NCBI RefSeq assembly: GCF_026210795.1
Contig: NC_089457.1
Span: 2,046,001 to 2,110,000 of the forward strand
Direction of reading: 5' to 3'
Length of the DNA: 64,000 bases
Source of the DNA: Rhizophagus irregularis
Taxonomy: Eukaryota; Glomeromycota; Glomeromycetes; Glomerales; Glomeraceae
The notes below the pieces were generated by a model that saw only the letters and a program-made list of their open reading frames with translations, was not told where the DNA came from and did not search any database. Below are positions 1-12,583 of this stretch, one piece after another (position 1 is the stretch's first letter; every line of letters begins with the position of its first letter). The position numbers were made by a program, and so were the translations under genes.

Positions 1-1919
1 ATCCAGATTCTTTGTTTATATTCTTTTTGGATTCAATGAATTTTTAATGAAACAAATCACAATTCAACCATCAATTTTATTTTTTATGATTTAACGAATA
101 ACTTTTAACGAAACCATTTTTTTAACGACTAAATATATTTTATAATGATTTTTTTTTAACTCTTGCATGTTTTTTTTCAACACATTTTTTCACAAAAAAA
201 AAAAAAAAAAAAAATTTATCAACAAAAAAAAAATCAAAAAAAAAATCATTCATATTCTCTGCCCATTACTTAATTTTTCTTATTACATAGAGAAGTTCCC
301 TCTCATATTTTAATTTTATTTTTGAGTGATTAGTTCTTTTACTCCAATGCACAAAAAAAAAAATATTAATTACGTGATTAGCACCTTTGCACTTCTCTAG
401 AAAGAAAAAAAATACTGGAATTACTGGAAATTATTATTTTTATCATTAATAATATATTTATTTGTTACCATTCCAAGATTATATTTTTTATTAAAAAATG
501 TTATTTGATATAACTTTTTCCTTAATTTGATTCACGGTTACCATTTGAATCATTCAATTATCAAATTTGTGAAATATTTATAAATTATAGAAAGAAAAAA
601 AGAAAAGAAAAGAAAAGAAAAGAAATTAAACCGGTAAAGAATGATGAGTATATATATATTTATTTATTTATTTAATTGATCAATTGATATAGAATGTATT
701 ACTTTTTTTTTATTTTTTATATAGAATTTTGGGTGTATTATTTTAGGGTGAAAAAAAAAATATAATAATTTTTCTTGTGGTGATATAATGGGTTTTTTTT
801 TATAGTCCTTTTTTTTTTTTTCTCTCTCTCTCTTGTATTTATATATTGTATACGATAAAATATTTTTCCATATATATTATTTAAAAAAAAAATAATTTTT
901 TTTTAAAAATAAAAAATTTATTTATTTATTTACTTTTTGAACTTGTAAAAAAAAATTATTGTCGTATCATGTTATCTTAGAAATTTTCGCGCTTATGATC
1001 ATTCTCGTATGTTTCGTCTTGTCTTGTATGTATGACCATTCTCGTATATCTCGTATGTATATATCCTCATTTGTATTTGATCATTCTGTATATCTCGTAT
1101 GATATATCTCATTTGTATTGATCATTCTCCTTTCGGGTCACCTATAATTATCATATTTATGATTATCATATCCACTATTAACATTCGTAATGATCAAGGG
1201 TTATAAAAGGAGAAATATTAATGATCACTATTATAACATCATAACCATACGTAAGGATTTACATGGGATTTCAGAATAAGCCACGTTTTTTCATTTTACT
1301 TAATGGATTCATATAGTTTTGTATAGATCTCCGTCAATTGACATATTGCGCCCCAAAAAAGATTTCTATCGTCAGGACAACTGATGGAAAAATGACTTTA
1401 TTTAATTACAGGCATACATAGAATCTTTGGAGGCAACAATTTACACATTTTAGTTCAGATCATTAACAAGATTACGTCAAATACAGATCACAGGATTCAA
1501 CTAAAAAAATAAGGGATTTGTACTTGATAAAGTTATCAGTGACAGGAGTAATAACTTGTCATAGTGTTTATAGTAAGATAATGGAACGCACTTCATTACC
1601 AAATATAAAAAAAAGAATGAAAAGTTACTCAAGTTCAAATATTGTAAAATTTTAAATTATTGTAAAATTTTAAATTATTTAATTGTAATTAACTTGTAAT
1701 ATATATAATATTGCAAATTAATAATTAAATTAATAAATTTAAATTATTAGTTGTAATTTAATTAATTTAATTCCAAAATTTTGTAAATATATATAATATT
1801 GCAGATTTAAAAAAATCAAATAATTACATTTTTTTTATATATATTTAAAATCTAATTAAAAACAATTTTATTTTTAATATTTAAAAATCCAATTATTAAA
1901 TTGTTTAATCTTTTTATTT
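1..1919. other. AT-rich intergenic DNA, no gene seen
   Basis: This stretch is dominated by poly-A and poly-T runs and short purine tracts (for example repeated AAAAG near 600-625). Around 1000-1130 there is a degenerate direct repetition of words such as 'gatcattctcgtatg' and 'tatctcgtatg'. From 1640 to 1860 short AT words recur in both orientations. I see no open frame with protein-like composition. It may hold the untranslated end of a gene outside the window, but nothing shows it. Confidence 0.5.
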
Positions 1920-2314
1920 TTATTGCTGTTTTCTAATTACTGTGATCTAGCATTATTTAATAAAAAAAAAAAAATTTTGAGAAAATATGTGAAAATAAAA
2001 ATTTTATTGCATTTTCAAATAAAGGAGGTTTGATTATAAGCTAAAATTATAATTTTAAGAAAAAATTTTCAATCTTTAAATAAGTTTGCTTATAAATAAC
2101 TTTTTAAAAAATGATTTGTTACACAAAATTTAAAAAGTTACTTATAAGTAAACTTATTTAAAAATTGAAAATTTTTTCTTAAAATTGTAATTTTCAGCTT
2201 ATACATATCTCTTTTATTTGAAAATACAATAAAATTTTTATTTTCACATATTTTCTCACAAATTTTTTTTTTATTAAATAATGCTAGATCACAGTAATTA
2301 GAAAACAGCAATAA
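1920..2314. repeat. Long perfect-ended palindrome (foldback/MITE-like element)
   Basis: The sequence from 1920 (ttattgctgttttctaatt) returns as its reverse complement ending at 2314, and the two arms match over almost their whole length of about 190 bp. The centre lies near 2115-2120. No coding capacity is seen. A near-complete inverted repeat of this size fits a foldback MITE or a recent inverted duplication. No clear target-site duplication could be identified in the AT-rich flanks. Confidence 0.75.
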
Positions 2315-2369
2315 GTAATTAAAAAAAAAATGTCAAAATGACAAAAAATTACCATATGGTAATTATCAT

Positions 2370-2510
2370 TATATCAGTATTAGCAAAGTATTAGCAAAGT
2401 ATTAACAGGTAGAATTTCATGATATTTTTAATTCTACTTAAATTTCTAAATGTATCCCAAATTCTGGTAAAAAACAATTATCAATGGTTAATATTTAGCA
2501 ATATTTATTA
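2370..2510. repeat. Dispersed repeat, copy 1 (second copy near 46,915)
   Basis: The words 'cagtattagcaaa', 'atttcatg.tatttttaattctacttaaa' and 'tatttagcaatatt' occur in the same order here and at about 46,915-47,040. This is visible similarity between two intergenic places, not a known family that I can name. Confidence 0.5.
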
Positions 2511-2664
2511 AAAAACACACAATTTATCTTGTATATTGTATGATATTTAAATAATAAAATTATAATAAATTATTTAATTTTTTTTTTTTTTTAATAAAGT
2601 AATAAAGTTTTATTATAAGAAATCTTTTTAATATTATTAAATTTTTGATATTAAAAAAAATTGT

Positions 2665-2922
2665 ATTTAAGATTGCTGAAAAAACTAGAGGTTTTAGCAA
2701 ATTGGCAAAATGTTGAAATAGTAAAATTTTGCTAAAACTATATAAAAAAAGTCATAGTTAAAAAGTTGGCAAAACTTTGGAAAAAAGTAAAACCTGATAA
2801 AGCTTAATATAATTATTGAAACTGCTGAAATCTTACTGAAATTATAATAATTAAAATCTTGGAAAAACTAATCATAAAAATTTGGAGAGGTTTAACTTTT
2901 AAATAAGCAACCTTAAAACTGA
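2665..2922 (+). repeat. Dispersed repeat, copy 1 (second copy 9,285-9,502)
   Basis: Both copies share a series of 'gccaaaact'/'gcaaaactttgga' words and end with 'aaactaatcata...ttt(t)g(g)a(a)gaggttta...aagcaacctta'. The copy here is more decayed (tgctaaaac, ggcaaaactttgg). The internal word GCCAAAACT is repeated, so it may be derived from a short tandem array. Family unknown. Confidence 0.55.
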
Positions 2923-3424
2923 AACACCTTTTTTCTTTTGAATATTTATTGTAAAATCTATTAATTTTTATTTATTATTTAAATTTTAACTATAAATATA
3001 AAATATATATATATATATTTTTTTTTAAAAAAAAAACAGAAAAGAATACTATATTAATATATAGTTAAAATCATTTATTTTTTTAATAAAATATTTTATA
3101 AAATTTAAATAAAACTATTTAATATTTTATAAATCCAAATATTTAATATAATTTTAATAAAAATTAAACCAACTTGTTTATTATAATAATTTTTACTAAA
3201 ATAAATAAATTAAATTTTACAATTTACAATTAATATTAATAAATATTAAATTAAATTAAATTAATTTGATATCAAATTAGTTTTAATTTTACATTTATTA
3301 AATTTATTAATTAGTATTAATAATTGCAATTTTTGATATCAATTTTTATAATTTATTAAATTGGCTTATTGATTAATTAATAATGATTTAAAGGTTTTAT
3401 TTTTTAGAAAATTTCTAAGTTTAC

Positions 3425-3655
3425 ATGGGGTGTTTGTACACAGGTCATATAAATATAATTTTTAATAGACTAATTTTTTGTTTTTTAATTTAAAATTGAA
3501 TGCTACCGACATTATACTCTTTTACTTTTTATTCTTATTATATTACAGATAAATATATGTATTTTCACCTGCTCTGCAAGTTTACTTAAGGCATTAAAGA
3601 AGGTTTTGAATGCCATTTTTAATCTACTAATATGACCCGTATTTAAACACCCTGT
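3425..3655. mobile_element. Short TIR element (MITE-like)
   Basis: The left end 'ggggtgtttgtacacaggtc' is matched at the right end near 3630-3655 by the inverse of 'GGGTGTTTAAATACGGGTCAT'-like sequence, giving imperfect terminal inverted repeats of about 25 bp. The interior is AT-rich and non-coding. About 230 bp total. Non-autonomous DNA transposon is the simplest reading. Confidence 0.55.
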
Positions 3656-4611
3656 GTACAAATAGAAATTGCCTATTTTTTATTATATCTATAATTTATT
3701 ATATATTTTATAATTCTTATTATATAATTAATTTTAAATTTATTAATATAATGTTGCCAAAATTTTTGCTTAAAAAATTAATTAAAATTATTGTCATAGA
3801 AATAATTGAAAATCAAATAAGTCACATAATGTAATAAATAGAAATTCCATAATTATGGCTAAGTTTATTACAATATAAAACATTTCCTATAATATATTTT
3901 AGTTTTATTAATTACATTAATTAATCACTTTTAGTATTATTATTGCTTTTGATTTATAAATATTCAATTATAAGTATCAGTTTAATTATTACAATATTAA
4001 TAAAATTGCTTTATTAGTTAATTAAAGAAATTTCTTGAGATTTACATAGTTGATGAATTATATATAGTCATATGGAACTTATACAAAATAATAATAGAAA
4101 GGTTTTTACAAATAATTGCAATAAGAAAAGAACAATTAATTAATTAATATGCAATTAATTAAATAATTATATTAATATTAAAATAATATTGATAAGTTCA
4201 AACTGTTATATATGAAAATGTAAACATATATAAGGTAATATTTTTTTTGGTAAATCTAACAAATAGTATTATCTGAAATATTATTTTTTTGTATGAGTTA
4301 ATTGTTAGTTTTTTTGCAGTAAACTTTTTATGTGTTTTACTTCTTTTACCTTTGTATTTGTCATAATTTGTTTAATAGATTTTTATTTTTAAAAAACCCT
4401 TATATTATTTACCAAAATTATACTTTCATTATTAATTTTTTATTGGAAATTATTAGTGATATAAAGACCCTGCTTACTCTAAAACAACTTAGTGTAATAT
4501 TTTCTTTTTTAGGTATAATTTATTTATATATAATAAGATCTTTAAAAATTCTCAATTATAAATTTTACTTTAGGTTTTCAGTAACTTATTTTATAAGTAA
4601 ATAAGTCCTAT

Positions 4612-5456
4612 TAGGGTGTGCGATATTAGTTTAATCACAAATATAGTGCAATTATTATAGTAAACATCCTTATTAAGGATTTTTCTTGTCGATCATCTGT
4701 CAATCATTTTATAATTTATTAATATTTTAGAATCTTGGATTTAAATCATTTAAAAAATTTAAAAAAAGAGTTTTGGATTTAAAATTTTCTATTTAAAATC
4801 AGGTTATCGGTTAATTTACAAATGTAATGCATTACTATAGTGATCATTACTATAGATTTTTATTAAAATATAATAAATTACTAGTAAAACTAAATTGCCC
4901 ATAACTTTATATGCATGTTTAACTCTCCATTTTTAGCAACTGTTTATGATATTAAAATCAAGTGTACACATACTAATAGAGCCGGATTTCTTGAGTACAT
5001 ATAAATTTAGTTGTAATAATCATGTTGTAATATTTCACAGCAATGTAAACTTTTATTTTTTTTTATTTTATTGTTCAAAAACTGGCTCTATTTCATTAAA
5101 ATACGACATTTAAAATTTCCAAAAAAGTTGTTTTTGGAGGCTAGCATCTACTTACTATAGTGCCAACAGAATATGTTTCATATCTCAAAGAGTAAAACAC
5201 TATCACTTAAAGAATGCATAATGCAAAGTGAATTTTTAGCTGAAACTTTCTCAAAGATACTCAAAATAATGTACTATAGCCTATTGATACTATTTATACT
5301 ATTTAAATGTTGCAAATCATTTAAAATAATTCAAAACTTAGTAAACTTTTTTCAATTTAATGATCGTCAAAATGATTGACAAAAAAATTCCTCAATAAGG
5401 GTCTATAATATAGTGGTTTCACTATGTTTGTGATTAGGCCGATATCGCACACCCCA
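4612..5456. mobile_element. Non-autonomous TIR element of about 845 bp
   Basis: The left end begins 'gggtgtgcgatatta..tttaatcacaaatatagtg'; the right end reads 'cactatgtttgtgattaggccgatatcgcacaccc', its inverse. The TIRs are about 40 bp with a few mismatches. The inside contains a second inverted pair ('ccttattaagg' near 4668 and 'ctcaataaggg' near 5391). Two short open frames inside lack protein-like composition. I cannot assign a superfamily. Confidence 0.65.
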
Positions 5457-7079
5457 AAGTCCTATGATATATTACAATATTACTGAAATACCCGAAATTG
5501 ACTTTTTGTTCTAACTGATTAGTTTGACATCTTTGATGTTAGTTATCACTCCAAACCAAATCAGTGATAACAATAATAATTTTACTAGTATATTATATTT
5601 AATTATAATACATTATTAGTTTATATATATATTATTTAATTCGTGATCCGTGTGAAAACTACTAATAAATTTCGGGAAACTGGTTTTACAAATTAATTAT
5701 AACTTAAATGGCTTTTGAGCTGATTTTCCCAGAATTTTTTTTTTTTAAGTGTTATATAATAATGTTCTGGATATATTGAATGATAAATTTGCATCGTCAA
5801 ATATTAATATCACAAGTTTGATCAACATATACTTGCCATTTAAGGCTACGTTATTATACAAATTGGCAATATTGCCTAAAAAGTAACCAGCCAAATTTGT
5901 ATTACAACCCGGCTGAAAAATAGTGTAACCAATTGCTTAAAACCGAGTGGAATCAGGATCCATCAAAAATTTTTACATTGAACGATTAGTTAAAAAATTT
6001 TTTCTTTAGCGACGCTAGATTCCGGCCTTTAAAAACGCCATAATTATTCAATACAAGAGGTGTGACAATCACAAAATTGATATTTTTTTATTAAAATGTT
6101 ATTTATTTGCTGGTAAATAATTTATTTAAAGGTTATAAATAAGAAAAAACAAAAAAAAAGTATTAAAATTATTTATTTCTATTAAACACAGGTCGTACTA
6201 TATTTTGCTTATATTGAGTGGTGTATCTAGTAATTTTGCAGTTCTTCTAAACTACTTTTCTCTAATAATTTGTAAGTTCATTTCACATTCCTGCGTGCTA
6301 TATCTCTTGCTCTTATCTGAATTTCCCACTAAATTAATTTGCAAAATAATTCCCCAAAATGTATTAGTAGATTTCACTGGTTTGGAGACGGATCATGAAT
6401 TAATTATTATATATATAATAATAAATTAAAAATAAATTTATATAGTAATTCAATTTTTAGTTATATTATTTATATACAGTATTTTTAATTAAATATAAAA
6501 TTATTAAATTATTGTAATTAAGGTTCTTTATAATTTTTTTTAATAATGATCAATTTTTTATACTTTTTTTTTCTGCAGTATATTTGCAGTTTTATTAAAG
6601 TAAAAAAATAAAGAAAATATATACTAAGTAAAATTTCCTAATAATTATTCTAATATAATTAAACTACAAATTACTCATTATACTAATTGATAATACCCTA
6701 CATGTGCACTGTTGAGAAATTGTTTAATTTTGTAGATAGACTTCATTTAGTAATGGGTCATCTTAGCCAATAATAGCCATAAAGACTCTATCTTCAATAT
6801 TTGGTGATTACAGAATCCATTACGCTGAAATTTCAGTAAGATAGCGTCAATGTGCGGTCCAATTCCATTCTATTAATTTTTCATATATATCGTGTGTTTG
6901 GTTATCGAAACAATCCTTCCAATTACTATTCAAAGATCACGTAATCTCTTTCAATGATTCCAAAACTATTCTACACAATTTTCGAACACATCTATCTATC
7001 TCTATACTATGCCAAATTGGCAGAAATATAAAGGAAAACTATAATTACATATAAATTATAAGTTAACTAATCTATTAGA
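5457..7079. other. Intergenic DNA, no gene seen
   Basis: AT-rich sequence with no frame that looks like protein. A frame at 6205-6429 is hydrophobic by composition only. The sequence is somewhat less AT-rich at 6700-7020, which may be an old element remnant next to the LINE fragment, but I could not read a domain in it. Confidence 0.4.
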
Positions 7080-9200
7080 ATTGATAACTACTGTTTCTCT
7101 ACCTATTTTTACTATCATATCAGCCATATCATTCCAATAGCAACCTGAATGACCTTTAACCTTATATATTTTAATGTTCAATTTCTTAGACTTGATAATA
7201 TCATAAATAGCGAAAAAATGATATAATTATTAAATTTAAGAAATTTATGGCCATATCTCGATACCACATACATTGTTAATTGTGTTGATATCATCGATCA
7301 CTGCCTAACTATCTGTATAAATATATATCCATGGTTCTCTGGAGGTGACTAGTAAAGCTGTCAGTATAGCAAGCAATTTAGGTCTGGTTGATAAGGGGTG
7401 GAATCTTATTTCACATGAAAAGCTAATATCTGTATTTTTTAAAATCCAACCTGCTCCCATAGTCCTATTATAATGACATCTTCATTGTTTATACAATTCA
7501 AATCTATTGAATCATCGGTAAAAAGTGAAACTCTTGATTGTCAAATTGTTCGAGGTATCTGAGAATATCTGAGAGCTCTGTGATTAGTAATATTGATAAG
7601 ATAGTTTTTTTAATAATGTCTAGGTCATGACTTGAAATATCAAGTGATATGAAAGGAAATTCATTCTCATACGATAAAGGTTTCATAATTATTCTCATCT
7701 TGATCAAATTAACAGGTATTAAAATCTCATAAGTAGAAGTATCCTGGTAATTATTAGTTGAACGTTTTACATCAATAATTGTTGATTTATGATATTTTTT
7801 CTTCTTTACATAGGATCATCCTCTATGTGAGTCGAGTTGGTTGAGCATCTGACACATTGGGTAATCAAATTACTGTTATCTTGTCTTATCCAATGTTGAT
7901 ATAAGAATTGTATGAGATTTTTCTTTAAAATTTTTCTGAATTGGTACTTATCTCCATCGCGTATAATGATCTGCCTTCCATCGCTTAAAGGAGGAGAAGG
8001 TATAAGTGTAATAGTCTTATTAGTCAGGGTAATCGTAACTTGGTACTGTTCTATTAATGTACGTTATCTATTCGAATTCTGATTGATAGCTATTTCTTTC
8101 AAGTATTTAAAAAAATTTGGGATTGGCCCTTTGGGATTTTTACCAAAAATCTTTTTGATCTGAGTCCAGAATAACATATCTACACTATTGTTATGTGTAA
8201 TGTGATCTAGAAAGTTAATATTGAGTAATTCTGCAGGTCATTTGATAAAAGATTCAATGGCCTTTATCCTTGATTGTTCTAGTTTCCTGAAATTTGTATG
8301 CCTTACATCAACAGATGTATGTAAGATTGAAATAATAGTATGTTGATATTACGTGGTTAAATTCCATGCAGTAAGATCTGTTGGTCTGAAGCTAAACATT
8401 TAATCCTTAAATGATTTCAATAATTTAAAGTTAAAGTTATTTTGTAAATTAATTTTTAGAATCAGCTCTGTGTGATCAACCAATATGCATTCTTGTAATT
8501 CTATGTGAAGCTGTGCATTCCTGAGTATGATTCTTGTGTTTATTCCATTCCAATCTTGTAAATTAATTCTAATAATAAATTCTGAATATTGTGCTATCCC
8601 TTAAACTGTTTTGCAGCCAAATTTGCCTGCAATTTTGTTTTTTAATTAAAGACACTTTTAAATACCTTAAAATATTTTATTACATAAACCAATATTTTTA
8701 TAATAAATTCTATAGTATTTTCTAAGTAAAATTGAAAAAAAAGTTCAATTTGATTAATGATTTTTTAAAAGTAAATGATTGACAAATTATAACAAATAGT
8801 AGCTAAATTTTTTAAATTGAAATATCTTTTTATCCATTAACCCTAGAAATATAAAATTACCACCATTTGATGCGTCTTAATGAGAAGAATCTGATAGAAA
8901 TAAAATTATTCTTCTACAAATATTATATGACAGGATAACTTATAAAATCTAAAAATTTATAGATTAATATAACTTTTTATTTATCAATTTTAGAGTTATG
9001 ATTTTATTACCATTAAATGCACCTTAATAAGAGGAATCTAACAAATATAATTTCATCTTTCTATGATCACTAGATCTTAAGATATTTTAAAAATTCTAAA
9101 ATTTTTAAAATTAATTTTAGCCCTTACAGTTTAAGGGATATGTAAATGCTAAGATAATGGCACTAATCCAACAATATTTTGGTGCGTAAAAATATTATTA
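7080..9200 (-). pseudogene. Broken LINE (non-LTR retrotransposon) fragment with RNase H remains
   Basis: On the minus strand, 7150-7080 translates to YKVKGHSGCYWNDMADMI, the conserved end of the RNase H domain found at the C terminus of LINE polyproteins. Upstream, near 7420-7300, the frame reads LSTRPKLLAILTALLVTS, then W and YIYTDS, a stop, and AVI, which matches the earlier RNase H strand carrying the catalytic Asp (TDSQAVI-type). Further upstream (8600-7800) runs such as EFIIRINLQDWNGINTRI and VTQCVRCSTNS resemble the linker between reverse transcriptase and RNase H. Stops and frameshifts are frequent, so it is dead. The element at 8598-9137 interrupts it; LINE-like sequence resumes after 9138. 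No reverse transcriptase core is visible. Confidence 0.7.
8598..9137 (-). mobile_element. TIR element family A, copy 1 (CCCTTAAACTGT ends)
   Basis: The left end CCCTTAAACTGT and right end ACAGTTTAAGGG are perfect 12-bp inverted repeats, extendable by one base (T..A) with TA on both sides, which would fit a TA target duplication. A related copy lies at 21,904-22,350 in the opposite orientation and matches over most of its length, including 'caggcaaatttgcctgca'. It has no coding capacity. Each copy holds two units of the hairpin/AATGGTGGTAA module described under findings. It sits inside the LINE fragment and so inserted after it. Confidence 0.8.
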
Positions 9201-9284
9201 TTTACAGACCTTGTGATTCTCATTTTTGTCTTAAGTAGAGTAATCATACAATTAAGCGCCGTCTTCGTCCGAAACCCAGTTTAG

Positions 9285-9502
9285 GCAAGATGGCGTTTTG
9301 CCGAAAAGCGAAATTCTGCCAAAACTATATTAAAGTTATATTAAAAAACTGGCAAAACTTTGGAGAAAGACGAAACTGCCAAAACTTATTATAAATGCCG
9401 AAACTGCTAAAACTCTGCCAAAACTATAATAAATCTATAGTAAAATTTTGACGAAACTAATCATAGGATTTTGAAGAGGTTTAGACAAGCAACCTTACAT
9501 AC
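9285..9502 (+). repeat. Dispersed repeat, copy 2 (first copy 2,665-2,922)
   Basis: The better-preserved copy of a non-coding repeat with recurrent GCCAAAACT words, ending 'gaagaggtttagacaagcaacctta'. It is GC-richer than its surroundings ('gcgccgtcttcgtccgaaac' just before it). Family unknown. Confidence 0.55.
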
Positions 9503-9799
9503 AATTATGAAGTGTTTGGCATTAATTTTCACTGACCAAAGTAGTTTTCAGTTTGTATTCGAGCCTTGCCATTAAAACTACATTATTGACATATGCTATT
9601 TGGCTTTAATCTTTAAATTCTTGTTTTATTTTCTAATTTTTATTTTTTACTAACTATATTTTCTTCACTCTATACTATTCTTTAATTTAATATATTTTAC
9701 TTTTCAATATCACAAATTTTACTTTTTAACTTTATAAATTTTATTATTATTTTATTTTTTGACTTTTTTCATGAATTTTATTTTTTATTTTTATATATA

Positions 9800-9943
9800 T
9801 AGTTCACCTTTTCTATAGTGAATTTTTATATAGTGAATAACTTGCTATAATAAAAAAAAGTTCAAATACAGATTTTTTATATATATAATAAAATAATTTT
9901 TAGTATCTATAGGGATTCACTATAGTAAGAATGAACTGTAGTT
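9800..9943. mobile_element. Short TIR element, family B (TATAGTGAAT ends)
   Basis: The left end 'atagttcaccttttctatag' and right end '..ctatagtaagaatgaactgta' are imperfect inverted repeats of about 30 bp around about 80 bp of AT-rich DNA. The left half is closely similar to 42,042-42,120 (shared words ctatagtgaatttttatatagtg and aaaagttca..tacagattttt). Non-autonomous MITE-like element, about 144 bp. Confidence 0.6.
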
Positions 9944-11082
9944 CTGTTTTTTATTTTTTGCTTTATTATTATCATGTATTTTTTTGTGTACTATAATTAC
10001 TAATATTAAAAATAAATAAAATATGAATTTGATAGTTTTTTCTGATTAATTAAATATTTTTAAACCATTATAATACAAAAAAAAATTTGCAAATAAAAGT
10101 ATTGCAAATTTTTAATGAAAATAAATTAAAATTGATTGATTAAAATTGATTAGCAAAAAAACTATGTAAAATATAAATTTTTATAAAGAAGATTTAATCT
10201 GAATTATTTAATTTAACAAATATTATGAAATTTAATGATTTAAAATAAGGAAATAGAAAAAAACAAAAGTAAGTTTGATAAAAAAAAATGGTTAAATAGT
10301 AAAAAAAAGGTAAAAAAAGCATAAAAAAGTTTGATAAAAATAATTAATACAATAAATTTCTTTTAATTTATTTGTATATTTTACATATAAGTATATAACT
10401 TTACCTAATATTATCTTTTGGCAAAGTATCAAGAATTTTTTTAGAAAATAAAAAGACACTTTCCTATAAGTTTAAAAAATCAATTTTTCAAAATTTATGA
10501 TTTTTTATAAAAATTTTTCTCTAGCAGATTTGGACCTCTAAAAAATATTATAAGATTTCTCATTATCTATCAGTTCTAAAAAGAAAATTACTACCATTCA
10601 ATTCATCTCAGTAAGATGAGTTATATTTCTTACTTTTACAATCATTAAATACTAAGTTATAGAAGTGGTATCTCCCCAAAATTTATTATTAAAATAATGC
10701 TGATTCTCATGGATTGGTTAATTCATTAATTTAAAATAATACTTCAGTTTTATATATAATAAAATTAAAATGAATTTTTTATTATTAAGGTAGATTCTTA
10801 TCTATTTAGTATTATATAATGCTAAGAAATAATGTTGAATTAAGTAAGTAAACATCAAAATTTGTCATGAATGCTTTTATTAAAAGTTTAATTTATACCA
10901 TTAAAGAGTTTAACAAAAATTAAATGAAAATCTTTATACAAATACTTTTAGTAAGAATTACAGTTAAAGAAAATCTGTACCGTTTATTGGATATCTGTGA
11001 AATTATCACATTATTAGTCATGTGAAGATCAAATAAGCTATTTTAAAAGTCAAAACTCTCTTTCTTGTACGAAAAAATTAAT
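9944..11082. other. Intergenic DNA with one solo copy of the hairpin module
   Basis: AT-rich, no gene seen. At about 10,585-10,625, minus strand, there is a single unit of the module (CTCATCTTACTGAGATGAATTG, then AATGGTAGTAA) preceded by 'aatgattgtaaaa', as in the satellite at 42.6-43.2 kb. The 3' part should hold the promoter of the gene starting at 11,083. Confidence 0.45.
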
Positions 11083-12431
11083 ATGGCGAATAATTTGGGA
11101 TATGAAAGCTTAAAAGAACTTGACGAAGTAGAAATAATAATTGTCGTTGATAATGAAGTTGATCCGTTATCTTCTTCAAATGCTAGTATCGGGAATATCA
11201 CAAGTAAATAAATTACCGTGCATGTTTAATGTTAATTTTATTAAAGTAAATATGTAATTTTATCTCTTATCATAGCTGAAATTAAGAGAGATTTAATAAA
11301 TAAAAAAGAAACTTTGGAGATTATGGAATACTGTTGTGGTGCCCATGGTTATTCTGTTCTTATCGTAAGTTAAATAGTAAAATGCACGTATTATTAATGG
11401 AAAAATTAATGGAAAAATGTTCTTAAATAGACTGGTACATGCAATGGGGAATCTCATTCGGTATTATTTGATGCTGGACCGTATGGAAAAATTTTTATGG
11501 ATAATTCACGTAAATTAGGAATTGATTATTCAAAAATTGAAACTGTGGTATATACATATAATTTCTTACAAAAAATTTTTTCGTAATAATAATTATTTTT
11601 TTTATTTACGTTTCAAGGTATTGAGTCATTGGCATTGCGGTAAAGCGTGATAAAAGACGTATACATATATGTATATTTCCTAAGTCCTAACTACATTGTT
11701 CTCACATGATTATATGATTATTAGACCATTCTGATGGACTACCGAGTGCAATTGAAGCAATAAGTAAAGCAAGACGCGATTGTTCTTTAAAAGAAGTAAT
11801 TGTCGATTTACCCAAAGATAGACCATCTCGTCGAGGAATTAAGCTTCCCAAGAGTGATAATGTGATGGTTATTAATAATCCTACATTTGAGGAACTTGAA
11901 AAAGCTGGCGGGAAGTTAGTGAAAACTGATGAATCTCACACAATATGTTCAAATTTCTTTTATGTGAGCGGAAAAATATCTCGTCATATTAAGTATGAGA
12001 CAGGATTAGCTAACCATGTAGCGTACGATGAAACATTGTCAACTTGGACAGATGATCCGTTAATAATGGAAGAAAGGTTTTTAGTATTAAGAATAAAAAA
12101 TAAAGGATTAATTGTAGTCACGGGATGCGGGCATGCAGGAATTGTCAACACTTTATTACAAGCTCAAAATCCGCTTTCTGATAAACGAGAAAAATATCCA
12201 ATTTATTTGGTTATGGGGGGATTTCATTTAGCGGGTTATGATCAAGAAAGTAAAATTGAAAAAACTGTGAGAGATTTAAAAGCATTAGTTAATCCCGCTT
12301 TTTTAGCTCCTGGTCATTGTTCTGGTTGGAGATGCAGAGCTGCATTAGAATTTCAATTACATGAGGGCGAAGCTGCATTTGCTGGAAGGGTTGCACCAAC
12401 CGCCGTTGGAAAAATATATAATATTACTTAG
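11083..12431 (+). CDS. Metallo-beta-lactamase-fold hydrolase, COG1237-like
   Basis: Five exons (11083-11203, 11276-11364, 11431-11547, 11618-11639, 11725-12431) join in frame to a protein of about 351 aa; the fourth exon is only 22 nt. The metal-binding motif spans the last intron: LSHWHCDHSDGLPSAI, i.e. HxHxDH. Later come TGCGHAGIVNTL, GGFHLAGY and APGHCSGW, which supply the remaining His/Asp ligands. This motif order, and the early VDNE, match COG1237 metal-dependent hydrolases, the group of archaeal dihydropterin-ribofuranosyl-aminobenzene 5'-phosphate synthases. The substrate in a fungus is not known. The first exon read without splicing would stop after 42 codons, so the intron is needed. 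The family is best known from prokaryotes; four introns show this is a true nuclear gene. Confidence 0.85.
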
Positions 12432-12583
12432 TTTATAGGGAATAATGTGATGATCTATTTCCGGTTATGGAAGTATGATTAAAACATTCCTTAAATATAT
12501 CAATTCCATTTATGGAAATATTGATTCATTTTATGTAATTCGTTTATCTGTAATTATAAATACATCTCGTGACTAATAAGCAA

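Noticed and set aside
4332-4604. Open frame of 90 codons in AT-rich DNA
   Set aside because: Composition is only Phe/Ile/Leu/Tyr/Lys as expected from AT-rich sequence; no domain or neighbour context.
5173-5379. Open frame inside the 845-bp TIR element as a possible transposase
   Set aside because: Only 68 codons, no DDE-type or DNA-binding motif.
7504-7707. Minus-strand open frame of 67 codons
   Set aside because: Lies within the decayed LINE fragment and has no independent support.
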